The notes beneath the pieces are model-generated. The model was given only the letters and a program-made list of their open reading frames with translations, ran no database searches and was not told the DNA's origin. A stretch of 64,000 nt of DNA from Cephalotus follicularis (lineage: Eukaryota > Streptophyta > Magnoliopsida > Oxalidales > Cephalotaceae). The position numbers and the translations under genes are program-made. Shown here piece by piece: positions 32,957-45,609 of this stretch; the first letter of the stretch is position 1; the number at the start of each line of letters is the position of its first letter. The stretch spans positions 1-64,000 of the forward strand of contig BDDD01000915.1 of the NCBI GenBank assembly GCA_001972305.1. Direction: 5' to 3'.

Positions 32957-34462
32957 ATGGCTTTGTCTTCCTGGATCAACACTTCATTGGATCTTAATGC
33001 TAATCCGTTACGACTCAACGATGATGATGATCATGTTCCTTTAAGCATGGGAAATGAGGTTCAAAGCAACTTTCTCGGGTTGGAGAGGAAGGTTTCAGTG
33101 AAAGATGAGGTATATAATCAGATTTTTTTGTAGTGATATATCTGTCTTTAAGTTACATAATTTCCCGTATGAATTAATGTATAAAGCAAGAAGATGAGAA
33201 GCGAAGTTGCATATTAATTACAGTTTTTAGTACGTACGTATATAGAATCTGAAATACATCAGTTAGATTTATAAGGAGTAAGTTCTTTGTGCTTCTTAAA
33301 TGTATTAGTGCCTGTTTACTTAAGGAAACAGATATTTCAAGGCATAACTCACAATATTATCTTATTAATAATGAATGCTCAACTTCTAAGTCTCTTATCT
33401 ATCTCCTATGTTTATCAATATTTAGAATGGTTCTTTAGTGGAGGAATTGAACCGTGTAAGTGCGGAGAACAAGAGGCTTACTGATATGTTAACAATGATG
33501 TGTGAGAACTACAATGCTTTAAGAAGCCAGTTGATGAATCACATGAATAAGAATTTAGAGAAAGAGCCTAGCCCTTCAAAGAAAAGAAGATCTGAAAGCA
33601 GCATTATTAATGACAATAATACTGGGATCAATGGGAATTCTGAGAGCAGCTCAACTGATGAAGAATCAAACAAGAGACCTAGGGAAGAAATCACTAAGAC
33701 CGGCAAGATTTCGCGTATTTTTGTGCAGACTGAAGCTTCAGATACTGGCCTTGTAAGTTCATGTTAAGTCATTCTGATTATGCATATAATCAGGAGGCAC
33801 TGCGATTTGTTATGTAAGTTGTTTTGCCCTGTGATTAAGCAATTTTATTTGTGTTGTTGTGCAGGTTGTGAAGGATGGATATCAATGGAGGAAATATGGA
33901 CAAAAGGTCACTAGAGATAACCCTTCTCCTAGAGCTTACTTCAAATGTTATTATGCTCCTACCTGCCCTGTCAAAAAGAAGGTGACCCAAATTATAAGAA
34001 ATTGAAACAGTTTTGTTTCAAACTTGATATAATAATATAGGTTCAAATTATTTGTAGTGGAATGTAATTCATAACTTTTGCCCATATTTCTTTGCTAATC
34101 AGGTGCAAAGAAGTATTGAGGATCAATCTGTATTAGTTGCAACGTATGAAGGGGAGCACAACCATCCACACCCTACCCAAATAGAGGCAACATCAGGCAC
34201 AAGCCGTTGTTGGACTTCTAGTGCAGTCCCCTGCTCGACCTCCTTTGCCTTCAGTGGACCAACAATTACCTTAGACTTGACAAAATCCAAATCCAGTGAC
34301 AACCCTGAAACCCCAAAACCAATCGTTGATTCGCCTGAAATACGACAATTTTTGGTGGAACAGATGGCTTCTTCACTGACAAAAGATCCCAACTTCACGG
34401 CAGCGCTAGCCGTGGCCATATCAGGAAAAATGTTTCAACAAAATGCAACTGAGAAGTGGTAA
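32957..34462 (+). CDS. WRKY transcription factor, group IIa (WRKY40/18/60-like)
   Basis: Four exons (32957-33109, 33426-33752, 33865-33981, 34103-34462), all with GT-AG introns in phase 0, encode 318 residues. Exon 1 begins MALSSW with an LDLN motif. Exon 2 carries a leucine-zipper-like coiled coil (about 55-91, [16 protein letters not shown]) and a basic KKRR cluster (about 103-106). The WRKY domain has WRKYGQK at 168-174 and C-X5-C-X23-HXH zinc ligands C188, C194, H218 and H220. An intron between PVKKK and VQR is the position typical of groups IIa/IIb. Family knowledge: nuclear W-box-binding regulators of defence and ABA responses, often repressors that homo- or heterodimerise through the zipper. 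The frame opens 9 bp earlier without an ATG, so the ATG at 32957 is used. The 3' half is duplicated at 36122-36930. Confidence 0.95.
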
Positions 34463-35279
34463 GATAAGAAATAGGGATATGAGTGAGTTTTATGTATTCA
34501 ACAAGTTCATTAGACTGTCCTGAGATTTAGAGTGTGTTTGTAAATACAACATTCAAGAAGAAAGGGAAACAAAACTGAAACAACGGTTTTTGAATAAGAA
34601 CTCCCATATTCAGCAGTCAGTTCACAATTGCTAGCAAACCAGATGCCTAGAGCTTTGTTAAACAGATATGGAACTCGTTGAAAAATGCTACTTCAGCAGT
34701 TCTTTGTTGACGGCAATTAAATTTTTGTATAATATAAAATAGAATTTAACACGTAAAAATACCCATTATTATCCACTGCAATAGAATATAACTGTCGTTA
34801 ATAAGATTATAAGAGTGTTCGAAACTTCTTTGATAACCAAGACTTTTATGGTCAATAACCTCCTGATCCACGGTGTGACCATATTTTTTATGCTAATGGA
34901 ATCTCCAAATGGTCAAGATGCACACAATGAAAATTAAATTGGAGATTTCTCTATATTTTATTAGGCTGATTAGGTGCTTGAAATCATTATATATATATAT
35001 ACACGCAATTGTCAATACAATTGACATTATAACTTGGACCGTTTATACCTACCTTCCTTCAGAATTTTCTGATTTAGCAAGAATTTTTCCATGATTTGAC
35101 AGTAGTAGAGATGCATCAAGTGGTAAGGACTTCTTATCTCCATTTACTGAGATACAGTAACTTGTGCAAGTCATTAGATACATGCAGCCGCCAGATAGAA
35201 AGGCAACATGAGTAGGCTCCAGAACATGGATGCAAAACTGTATGGATTATTTCATGATTAACAACTATCTCCAAGACTT

Positions 35280-35283
<4 letters not shown>
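34463..35283. other. WRKY 3' flank and spacer
   Basis: It contains the WRKY 3' UTR. Parts recur downstream of the broken WRKY copy: TTGTAAATACAACATTCAAG at about 34537 recurs at about 37000, and AACATGGATGCA recurs in both units. The rest is AT-rich, with no gene. Confidence 0.5.

Positions 35284-35335
<52 letters not shown>
35284..35335. repeat. (TA)n microsatellite
   Basis: About 25 uninterrupted TA units. A TA repeat of this length is likely to be polymorphic. Confidence 0.95.
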
Positions 35336-35338
<3 letters not shown>

Positions 35339-35587
35339 GATAATTAAGACTTTTGAATATTACGTTAAGAAATGTATTAGTAATAACTTTTAAGAGTCAC
35401 GAAATTGCAAAGTGGTTACATAAATCAAACAGCAAAACAGCATGCTTTTAGTTACTTTCTATACTGATAAACACTTTGTACATGAATCAACCCAACAACC
35501 AACCACCTCGTGAAAGAGTTGCCAAAAACCAGCCACACAAATAGATTACAACCCATCAACCAAAACCCAATATATTCACTTCAAAGA

Positions 35588-35845
35588 TAAACTCTAGTCA
35601 TTTTGTATAGCTCTTTCGAATCCCAAATCAGTCACATCTTCCAGCTATGTAGGCGTGGAATCTAAAGCAAGCGGTGAGATGGTCATTTGTCAGTCCAGCC
35701 ACTTGCATGAATGAATAGATGATTGTTGGCCCCACACTTCGAGAACCTCTTCTCACTAGGTCTTTGCTAATGAACTCTGCTTTTGGTGTTTTGACTGGAA
35801 CCTGGTGGGGGTAACGGAATTGGCTAACTATTGGCTTATGGTTTA
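35588..35845 (-). pseudogene. Orphan 3' exon of the 3-methyladenine glycosylase gene
   Basis: This matches 37604-37893, most of the last exon of the intact gene (including the region for SFMQVAGLTNDHLTTC), with point changes and a lost segment in the C-terminal region. No upstream exons are present. Homology stops abruptly at about 35845, where unrelated filler begins. It is the left unit of a tandem duplication. Confidence 0.9.
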
Positions 35846-36121
35846 TCCAGACATTTTGGTTCTCGACATTAGCTCCATGTCATGGGTGGTGTTGATGACA
35901 CTGCCATGGGCTGAGGCTTTTTATCCCATTACTCAAAGGTGGGAAGCTTTACAAGATCCACCGTCTACCGTTAAGGGATTTCGATCTCCTTTGTTATATG
36001 CTGCTTCTGATGATGATGGTGAATGTACAATTGTGGTTGCTACATCACACAATAATCTTGTATGCAAGTATAATGTAGTAAACAAGTCTTGGCAACTACT
36101 TCCTGCCCACGATTTCTCCTG
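35846..36121 (+). other. Foreign filler at the duplication junction, kelch-like coding fragment
   Basis: This segment belongs to neither duplicated unit. It is open on the plus strand and reads like part of an F-box/kelch protein: ILVLDISSMSWVVLMTLP, SDDDGECTIVVAT and YNVVNKSWQLLP are kelch-style strands. The open frame actually starts in the antisense glycosylase exon (35805) and runs into WRKY sequence (36152), so no natural gene is complete. The source gene is not in the window. Confidence 0.55.
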
Positions 36122-36930
36122 TTTATGTGCAGACCGAAGCTTCAGATACTAGCCCTGTAAGTCAATGTTAAGTCATTCTGATTATGCATATAATCAGGAG
36201 GTACTGTGATTTGTTATGTAAGTTGTTTTGCCCTGTGATTAAGCAATTTTATTTTGTTGTGAAGGTTGTGAAGGATGGATATCAATGGAGGAAATATGGA
36301 CAAAAGGTCACTAGAGATAACCCTTCTCCTAGAGCTTACTTCAAATGCTCTTTGGCTCCTACCTGCCCTGTCAAAAAGAAGGTGAGCCATTACTTTTTGT
36401 TTTGTGGTCAGTTGGTGATATGAGCAGATATCATCCCTTGAAGGGTTTCTTGAGAATCAAACGGAAAATGAAACAACTTTGTTTCATAATTGATATAGAA
36501 TAGGTCCATATTTTTTTGTAGTGGAATGTAATCATAAATTGAGTAGCATGCTAAGGTACTTTTGCCCATATATTTTGTTAATCAGGTGTATTAGTTGCAA
36601 ATTATGAAGGGGAGCACAACCATCCACACCCTACTCAAATAGAGGCAACATCAGGCACAAGCCATTGTGGGACTTTTGGTGCAGTTCCCTGCTCAACCTC
36701 CATTGCCTTCAGTGGACCAACAATTACCTAGGACTTGACAAAATCTAATCGGGTAACAACCTCAAAACCTCGAAACCAAGCGTTGATTCGCCTGAAATAC
36801 GACAATTCATGGTGGAACAGATGGCTTCTTAACTGACAAAAGATCCCGACTTCACTGCAGCTCTAGCCGCGGCTATTTCAAGAAAAATGCTTCTATATAA
36901 TGCAACTGAGAAGTGTTAGGATAAGACAGA
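36122..36930 (+). pseudogene. Truncated WRKY copy lacking exon 1 and most of exon 2
   Basis: Homology with the intact WRKY gene starts in the last codons of exon 2 (CAGACCGAAGCTTCAGATAC) and runs through intron, exon 3, intron and exon 4. The exon 3 equivalent keeps WRKYGQK and both cysteines, with YY changed to SL. The exon 4 equivalent has lost 25 bp just after its start, which produces an immediate stop and removes the two zinc-binding histidines from the frame. Another stop follows at TTACCTAGG (about 36727). No start codon or promoter of its own is visible. Confidence 0.9.
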
Positions 36931-37611
36931 GAGATATTAGCGAGTTTTATGTATTAATTCTACAAGTTCATTAGACTGTCTTGAGATTTATAATGTATTT
37001 GTAAATACAACATTCAAGAAGAAAGGGACAACAATTTTCTATGATCGGGCGGTACTAGAAATGCACCAAGTGACAATGACTTCTTTATCTCTACTGAGAT
37101 TACCATAGGTAACATTCCATCAACCACCGTAATCTCTCCTCTCTAATGGAATTTAGTGGAATCAACCTCTGTATAGAAACAAAGAAGTGTTATTGACCTA
37201 GGTAGCCAGAGATACTAAAGAAAATCCACATTGATTTTCCTTCTCATGTTTCATTGGGAACAATAACATGTTCAAGTCACTAGATTCAAGCATCCCCAGA
37301 TACAAAGTCAAAATGAGGAGGCTCCAGAACATGGATGCACAACTATATGGATTATTTCATGAATAACAAGTATCTCCAAGACTTTTGAATTTTATGTAAA
37401 GAAACGCAATAGTAATAGGACATGAATTTCCAAAGTGGTTACATAAATTAAAATGCAAAACAGCTTTTAGCTACTCTCTATACTGATAAACACTTTGTAC
37501 AAGAATCCACCCAACATCCATCCACCTCGTGAAACAGTTGCCAAAAACCAGCCACACGATAGAATACAAACCATCAACCAAAATCCAATATATTCACTTC
37601 GAAGATAAACT
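36931..37611. other. Duplicated spacer between the WRKY copy and the glycosylase gene
   Basis: Corresponds to about 34490-35587 with deletions; the TA microsatellite is absent. It probably contains the glycosylase 3' UTR (minus strand). Confidence 0.6.
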
Positions 37612-40203
37612 CTAGTCATTTATAGCTCTTGCCAATCCCAAATCAATCACGTCTTCCAATTTTGTCTTTTCGACCTTACCTTCTCCCCTGCAGCCAGATA
37701 TGCAGTCTTGGAATCTAAAGCAAGTGGTGAGATGGTCATTTGTCAGTCCAGCCACTTGCATGAATGAATAGATGACTGTTGGCCCCACGCTTCGAAAACC
37801 TCTTCTCACTAAGTCTTTGCTAATGAACTCTGCTTTTGGTGTCTTGACAGGAACCTGGCGGGGGTACCGGAATTGGCTAACTATAGGCTTATGGTTTACA
37901 AAGCTCCAAATGTATTTTTGGAAGGACCCAAACTCATCTATTACCTGCATCATCAACAAAGCACAAAGACATGACAGCTGGGCAATGATAAGAGTACAGA
38001 TTCACGCTGCCATCTTTGGCAGGTAGTAGTATGACAGTTTGATATTCTTGTGTGGAAACAAATTTCTAGTAGCACCATACATTAGCCTAAAGATTCTTCA
38101 GTAAACAAATGGCCAACAATAAAACACGCCACAATACTGAATGTAGGTTCTACTTTACGAATAACAATGAATGGACGAGCTCAAGTCTTTACCTTGCACA
38201 CTTGACGGGCATTTTCAATGATGCCTCGCAGTTTTAGCTCTGATAGTAGAAAGCTAGCAGGGCTTCCTGAAGAGGCTATCTTTTTCTCATTTAATTTTGA
38301 CACAGCAATTGGATCAAAATCGGAAAAGACTTCCCTGCACACATATACAGGAAATTAGATTTCAAAAGTCATCATGGCACATGAAGATAACAAGATCATA
38401 AAAAATTTCAGTTCATTAATGGAGAGTAAAGCAATACCTAAATATGCACCTCTTGTGAAGAATCACAGGCCAAGTAAGTTCAGCCAAAGCACCTGACAGG
38501 CTGAGCAGTTCAAATAATTTCCTGCAAGTCATCAGGAATGGTCAGTGACTGAAGAAGCCATAAGATGGAGTTGTGAGGTAAAATATGAAACTACAAAAAG
38601 ACTAAGTGAACATCGAGATAAGGCTACATACATGTCATCATGGACAGGAATTCCCCACTCTTCATCATGGAAAGCAGCGTAACTTGAATCTATTGAAATT
38701 AAGAACCAATTAGCAAGTAGAACTTAAGAACAATAAAAAATAAATTGATGCACGTGACATTAAAGAGGACATAAAAGAAAGGAAAGTGCAAGCAAACAAT
38801 ATAAAGTGTTAATGAACTCAACAACTAACTGTGGAATAAAGATAGGTAAATGCATAGTGAAAATAGGACCTTCGACCATTATCAATTGCATGATAAAAAG
38901 TGTTACAAAGTTTTTTGTTCAGCGGTTGGATTATCCTTTTAACAAAGTATAGCTGACAGATACTCAGGTAAACAACAAGATATCAGCTTAAATGCTCAAG
39001 CCCTTGCACTCTCTTTTTGGCCAAGAAAACCACTATGTAAGATTCCAAAATCCAATGTCCAATGAATAACTCTCAAAGGAATAAAAAGTTCCGCAGAAAT
39101 GTGAAAATTGTAAACTGTCTCACCAAGCTCAAGATAATAACGCTTCTCTGTATTTCCATGTAGAGACACTAAAAGAACTAGAAGTAGATAGATTGTGTGC
39201 CAGAAGAAGCATAACTATGCATCCTCGTCTTACCTTCTTAAACTGTTACTGATTTTGGCCAAATCAGTAACTTCCCGATCAGATTTATAATGCATTTAGT
39301 GCCTATCACTTACAAACAAGTTTCATGATGGAACAAACTTCATGCAACAATTTCTCAGATAATAAAAAGACCTTAGTCCCAATTGGTAAAATCCATTATA
39401 GAGGATCAGGAGCAACAAGCATTCATCCGCGATTGAGGGGATTAGTGGCAGATAATAATTGAATTCATCACAACAGATGAATGCGTACCCACCCCCACAT
39501 CATATTATAATCATTGGAGATATATATACCTTTACCATAAAAAGAACAGATAAAATTACCTGCTACAATTAAAATCTTTATCATGTTGATAGCATAATTG
39601 ATGAAACAAAAACTAGGGCCACACAATGCTAGTGCCTTTTTAATGAATTGGACAGTCTCAAAATTGACATGAATCATTGCTAACACTGAATTTGCACTCA
39701 ATTAATAAGTAAATAACAAACTAACAACTAAATTAACAGAAAACAATGATTAACATACCCGTATTAGGCGTAACCCAAGCACACCGTTTCTTGGCCTCCA
39801 AGCAACCGCCACTCTCCACCTTCTCCACTTTCACCGCACATTGCTTCCTCGGCCGCGGCCGCCTCCCGCTCGAAGACGGCCGGCTCTGCGAGGAATCCGA
39901 CGACGACGCGTCCGATGACCACGACCGGTTCATGGACAGATTCCTCCCCGTCACTGCGGCCTCCTGTTGCTTCACAATCGACGCCAACTTGATGCTGCAT
40001 TTCACTGCATTCGAAACGGTCACTTGAAGTGCTTTTACCCTTTTGTCCTTGGCCTCGGCAGGTTGTTGTTGTGGTTTTTCGTGTTTTTTTAGGGCTTTGG
40101 TGGCCAGTTTTTGCGGTTCCTTGTTCTCCGTCGGACCGAGGATCGATCGGGGCTCCGGTTCGGCGGCGATGTTCATGGAACGGACTCTCGGTGGGCCCGA
40201 CAT
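37612..40203 (-). CDS. DNA-3-methyladenine glycosylase I-like protein
   Basis: Five exons on the minus strand (40203-39759, 38689-38632, 38521-38438, 38334-38193, 37944-37612) join in frame to 353 residues. All introns are GT-AG. Residues 1-140 are a plant-specific, serine- and basic-rich N-terminus with a possible nuclear signal (GRRPRPRKQ). The TAG domain begins RCAWVTPNTD (C141), followed by H156 in YAAFHDEEWG, then KLFELLSLSGALAELTW, KLRGIIENARQ, DEFGSFQKYIWSFVN, VRRGFRSVGPTVIYSFMQ and NDHLTTC (H314, C318). C141, H156, H314 and C318 match the bacterial TAG zinc ligands. Family role: removes alkylated 3-methyladenine at the start of base excision repair. Substrate use by plant members is less certain. 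Exon joins were chosen by eye from splice sites and family similarity. The last exon is partly duplicated at 35588-35845. Confidence 0.92.
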
Positions 40204-40965
40204 TGTTAAAAGTTTAATTAATTCCCGAAATGCCCTTTATGATGTTGACGATTTACTAATTTAGGACTAAAAGCACACTGAAGTAAGCAAACGGCTTTCC
40301 TATTTTAGCGGGCTAGTGGAGGACGTTTGGGTAGCGAGAAAATGGGGGAAAGTGAGAGAAAATAATTTAGTAGAGAGTTTTTGATGGATGAAGCGAGAAA
40401 GTAGAGTTGAAGAGAGTGATAGGCTAGCAATAGTTAGACACGTCATAGGGAGTCGGTTTCTGGTGAAAAGGTTTACTTATGTCCGAGTTAGGTGCGAGTA
40501 GAGGAAGCGGGTTTGTCCAGATGGGTCTTACCGATACCCGACCCGAGCGTGGTATGGGAGGACCATTGACGACATGGGCCACCTGGCGAAGCCATCTCTA
40601 TCCTCTAGTGAGAATACACGTGGTTACCTGTAAAGGCTACAACCCACCACGCATGCAGCACAGTGGTCGAGGATTCAGCTTTCATAGCCTTAAGAATGAA
40701 TTTTTTTTATTAATACTAATTATATTCGAGAATAGTTATTATGAATAGTTATCTTTAACAGTAAAAATTTATTCTATATTAATATATTATATAAAATTTC
40801 AATTGATATTACTGTTATTTCATAGGTGAGATTGTGATAGATCTCCGAGGTATTTGGTTATCTAACTTTTGTGAGGATGTAATATTTTTAAAAATTATAT
40901 TTTTAGATATTTTATCGTTGAGAATGCCATTTTATGATGATTGTTTATGATGATGTTTAGTGATT
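40204..40965. other. Glycosylase 5' flank
   Basis: Probable 5' UTR and promoter of the minus-strand glycosylase gene. GC content rises near 40470-40680. The plus-strand ORF at 40479-40748 has no motif and is not supported. Confidence 0.45.
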
Positions 40966-41396
40966 AAGTGTTTGGTTCAACACGAGAATGTGATATAAAT
41001 CTAAGTAAAAATTTCATAATTTCCATATTATATATCATATTATATTACAATAATTTACTTATAATAAATAATTTATATAAACATATATAAATTTTTATAT
41101 ATGTGTTTATATATATGTGTGTATATATATAACTTTTTATTAAAATTAATTCATATATTAAAAACAGTGATAAAAGACTAATTATATTATTTATTCTTAC
41201 GAGAATGTTGAATTCTCATCATTTTTTTGTGGGAATCACATTCTTATATTTTATGGGTAAATAATTCTTATAGGATTTCATAGAAATGTAACATTCTCAT
41301 AAATGTTTTAAAAATTTTTGAATCAAACTCTAGTATCCATAAACATTATCGAGAATGTTACATTCTCGTAAAAAAGTACTCCAAACCAAATGCACC
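40966..41396. mobile_element. MITE of about 430 bp
   Basis: The left end AGTGTTTGGTTCAACACGAGA and the right end CCAAACCAAATGCACC are approximately inverted. Subterminal GAGAATGT(A/G)A and TTACATTCTCG words are mirrored several times. I cannot fix the target duplication; TTA lies at the left end. Confidence 0.5.
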
Positions 41397-43356
41397 ATTA
41401 AAATTTTAGGTTGAGTGATTATATGATTAAAAGTTTGACATTACAAGAATGGTCCAAAATATCATATTTCGAAAAGTTCTTCATATTAAAAAAGCATATA
41501 AAGGCAACAAAATGGATAACCTTTACGAGGCTATAACTAACTAAAATTCCATATATTGAGGGAGAAATCTCGCTTACACACGACACTTGTAAATAACTAA
41601 CAGTAAAAAGTACATCACAGATTTTAAAAGTTTATTAAATAATAGTTTAATATTAGATAATATGGTATTTTATTATTAATTATGTCCATCATTAATATTT
41701 GTACAAATTATTTATCTAAATTATTTATTATACGTAAGCATGGATTTGCTTCCCTCAAGAGGATGATCGCAATAATAACAACAAGAGGCATTTTATGAGT
41801 AATTATGATAGCAAGTGACCTCTAATAATTGCGTTATAAATGAAAGCATAGGTGGGATATAGTGGGCATAACCCAAATCGCCATGCTTTAGAGGGAGTCT
41901 AATTTGTTTTTAGGAGAACAATTTTAGGAGAGAGGAGATGAGAGAGAAAAAGAAAAAAAAAGGTTTATTTTTATTTTTGGTTTTGGTTTTTTATTTTAAT
42001 TTTTGATAAATTATGTTTTGATAAAAACATGGTATCATGTCAGTTTTTATGCAACCTCAATTCTCAACGTGTTTGTGACATAGATTGAGATCTATTTAAA
42101 TTTGGATAATAAGTTTAGTTGAGTAATATTGTTAATCATAATTAATGTAACATGATAAATGCATCACAAGTAAATTATCAAAATATCATTAATGATTTTT
42201 TATTAAAAATCAAAACATATGTGTTTAAAAAAAACATAAATAATATTTTGACCGTGATACATTTCGAATACTACCTCACTTGTTGTTAATGGCATCACTC
42301 GTTTAGTTTAGTTAAAAACTCCAATTTCATATACAGAATTATTTTTATTTCCATATATGACTACATTATTCCTCTAATAAGTAAATGATTGACTAGAGAA
42401 CATTGATGTCCTAAATGGCTGAGCTAAATGAAGATAGTTGTTTGACATGGCTTGTTTCGATCTTGGATATTGAGATGATTAATATGAAAATAATGAAGAT
42501 GTAGGGATCTGATGTGCATTGATGCTGTAATGGTAATATGGAGTACAATTGGCTGTTGTAACATCTGCAAGACTAATGATTTTAATAAGAATGTTGAGTA
42601 TTGACCATTCTTATGTATGTGTAGAAACTGAAAGGTATGATCTAAAATTGTATAATTACACCACCAAGTTTTCTTTTGCTCTGCCAGACTTGGAACTTGT
42701 ACATAATTATTTTTTACTGTTGTAAATGGACATTCTTTTGGAATCCTTGTATTTTTGAGTCTGTTAAAAACATATATGATTGGGAATCAAACAACAGCAT
42801 TCTTTTGCTAAAAAAATTTATCTCAAACATCTGGGATGCAAGCAAAATCCATTTGCGTCCATTGTGCAGCTCATACAATCAAACACCGGCAAAATGCAGG
42901 GACCAAGCTCAAACATCTAAATGCCAGTCGATCTATGTGCATCTCAAGCATCTGAGATTCAAGCCAATTAATCTATATCCATATAATGCTTGGTCCAAGC
43001 TCTTTTAGGGGCTGAAACTGGTGCTTAATACTCTTCCTAGGGCAAAAGGCAATTAATACTCTAAATGAAAGACCAAGAATGTATGCATGCACACGTATGT
43101 CTGCCATTGGCCTTGTCATAAAACAAATGATGCAAGACAAAGATGATAACATAAAAATTGCAATGCAATTATTATATGAGAAAATTGAATGCACCTATCT
43201 AAGATGAAGTTTTGACTGCGATACATTTAAGTTGAGGGCCAATGCGGCCAGAAATGAAATGTTATTTTACTAAAGCAATTAAGACAGAAGTGCTTGGCTA
43301 ATTTTCGTTGAGTTAATTCTACCAGGGTCATTTCAAAGTCTACTGCAATCCTCCAG
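41397..43356. other. Intergenic spacer and PLMT 3' flank
   Basis: AT-rich. A GA/AAG-rich patch lies near 41930-41962. The plus-strand ORF at 42676-43008 has no motif. The right end probably holds the PLMT 3' UTR. Confidence 0.45.
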
Positions 43357-45609
43357 TCAAGATAGTGGTTTTGCACGAGTAGCTGGATCTTCCTTAGATT
43401 CCATAATGCTGATGAAAAAATAGCCAAGAAACCACAAGAGAATGTATTGGAAGGGAACCCAAGATAGACAGGCAATAAGACTCAGACAGCTCCCTACATA
43501 CTGAGGATCTCTGATGTACCCAAAAGGGAATTCAGTTACCCAGGGAACGTTATTTCCAAACCGTACGCCATAGTAGGTGCCTGATTCACCAAGCAACTGA
43601 TAAACCCTGTCAAACAACAGCAGATTATTGAGTACATATAAATCATGATTAAGCTAAACAAAAACAGAATCGTATCATAGATAAAGCAAGAGTGCACAAA
43701 GCATGATGCAGTTGGTGTTTGACGTAGTTCAGGCAAATGATCTGATAAAGTCTTACTATCTGTTCTCTTCAGACCATAAAAAATTGCTACTAACAGAAAC
43801 TGATCAATGATCTACTAAACAAAAACTGCAGAACAGTAACTGTATAACTTTTTAATCACGCTTTCATTTAAATACCTTCCTTAAAAAGGAATTGTTGTCT
43901 GCACAATATCTATGATAGGAAGATGTCTCTTCATATTTCTTTCTTAATTTCTGATGAAGCGATGGGGCATCAGCAGAAAACAAGATATAATGTCACTAAT
44001 AGGCCAAGAGAGTGACCATTCACTTAAATACCGATATAATACCTTCAAAATACTTAATAAGTACATTGAGCATGCCATATTGAGATAAAAACTCTATAAA
44101 GTAGGACCAAACTTCCATACAAGTTCTATATACTCATGATGTTTTTATCCCATTGCTATAGTTGTGTTTATATCAATCTGCAGGACCCATACACTCAACT
44201 AAATAAGACCTTATTTGAATCACTTGAGTAGACTATACAACCATGTACGGGTTTTCTGTCCCTTAGGAAATGCCTCATGAGCCTTTACTTTGGGATGCCC
44301 CCAGCCAAAGACAAATTGTTATAACCACAAGGGTTTGACTTAAGTTTTTATGTGGGTTATTCTATTTAATGATGCCCTTGTTTTGTTTTGTTTTGTTTGA
44401 TTGTTTTTTAATTGGGACTGCACGCCTAAGACTAGGTTCTAAGTATGACACAATAAGTGAGTAAAGGGTGCCTTCATAAGCTTTCAATGTCATTTCAAAG
44501 TAGTTTTCAAGTATAAACTAGTTATTAGCTCTCACGCATGATGCTAAATAAAATCTGAACTAGGCATAACATGGAGTAAAATTCATTGAGTTTTATCTGT
44601 GAGGTACATAGCAGCCACTCCTTATGCAGAATCTTAAAAAGTCAACAGTGAACATCTATTACTAACTGCTGCTGAAAGGAAGAGCCATGGCATATATTCA
44701 AGACTTACGCAAGCAATCGAATTAGCCGAAAGATTCACAGGATGAGAACTAGATATATGGACATTTGAGTTATATTGTCACGATTCGCGGTCCAATTTCA
44801 GGAATTTACGAGTTCTGAATCTGTTGAAACCATATATCAATGAAGAGGAGGGTTTGAATCGCAGCCCTCAATGGTTGTTAGTAGAAAATAACTATTACCA
44901 TACACTAAGTTAAATAGACTGATGAATATGTACCAGTGCGAGTGCATTATACACATAGACCAATTTATTTTTCATTCTCAGATGCAATGGCACTATGGCA
45001 ATCATCCTAAGGGAGTAATTAGCCCCTTGATTCGACCCCGCCTAAGCACTTTTGACTTATAATAATAACTGAGCTAAAAATTAATGGTTCACATAGTATC
45101 ATTTCTACTAATCAAAAGACTAAAAATAACAGTATGGTAACACACAAATACTAACAATCTAACAATGTTCCTCGAGGATTCTATATGTAAACTCCCTAAC
45201 CAAACACCCAAATAAATATTTTCAAATACCAAATACCCAAGAAGCGAAATTGTCAAGCGGCAATAAATATATCGCCTACATTACATATTCAACAAAAATC
45301 CAATAAAAACATACTCCTACATATTCACACACTTATAAAGTACATATATACGCATTATACTGACCTGAAGTTGAGGAACTGACCAAAGGCAATGAGGGGC
45401 CAGAAGTAGAGAGGGGGAGGCCAAGAGAAAGATGAAACTGAAAACAGAGAGAGAAACTGAAGCAGTTTCAAGAAATGAGAAACATAAGCCATCGTTTTTG
45501 ATGGGTCATTTCCTTTGCCACAAATATCAATCCATGCTTGTGGATATGTCCATAGAACGTAGTAGTACGGGAATGGCAATAAGATCCCTATTGCTGCTAC
45601 TATTCCCAT
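43357..45609 (-). CDS. PLMT: Phosphatidyl-N-methylethanolamine N-methyltransferase (phospholipid methyltransferase)
   Basis: Two exons (45609-45365 and 43606-43357) join in phase 2 across a 1758-bp GT-AG intron, giving 164 residues, the length I recall for the Arabidopsis protein. Exon 1 begins MGIVAAIGILLPFPYYYVLW and ends at LNFR; exon 2 starts VYQLLGE. Three or four hydrophobic segments are visible (about 1-20, 45-65, 67-80 and 120-142). The AdoMet/phospholipid motif reads FGYIRDPQYVGS, and the C-terminus has ESKEDP. Family role: an ER membrane enzyme that methylates mono- and dimethylated phosphatidylethanolamine towards phosphatidylcholine. The ATG at 45609 was chosen because it gives the conserved start; 22 extra upstream codons are open but unlike the family. 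A retrotransposon begins 363 bp upstream. Confidence 0.95.

Noticed and set aside
42676..43008. A 110-codon plus-strand ORF downstream of PLMT
   Set aside because: Composition is like the surrounding spacer, and no motif or homologous family comes to mind.
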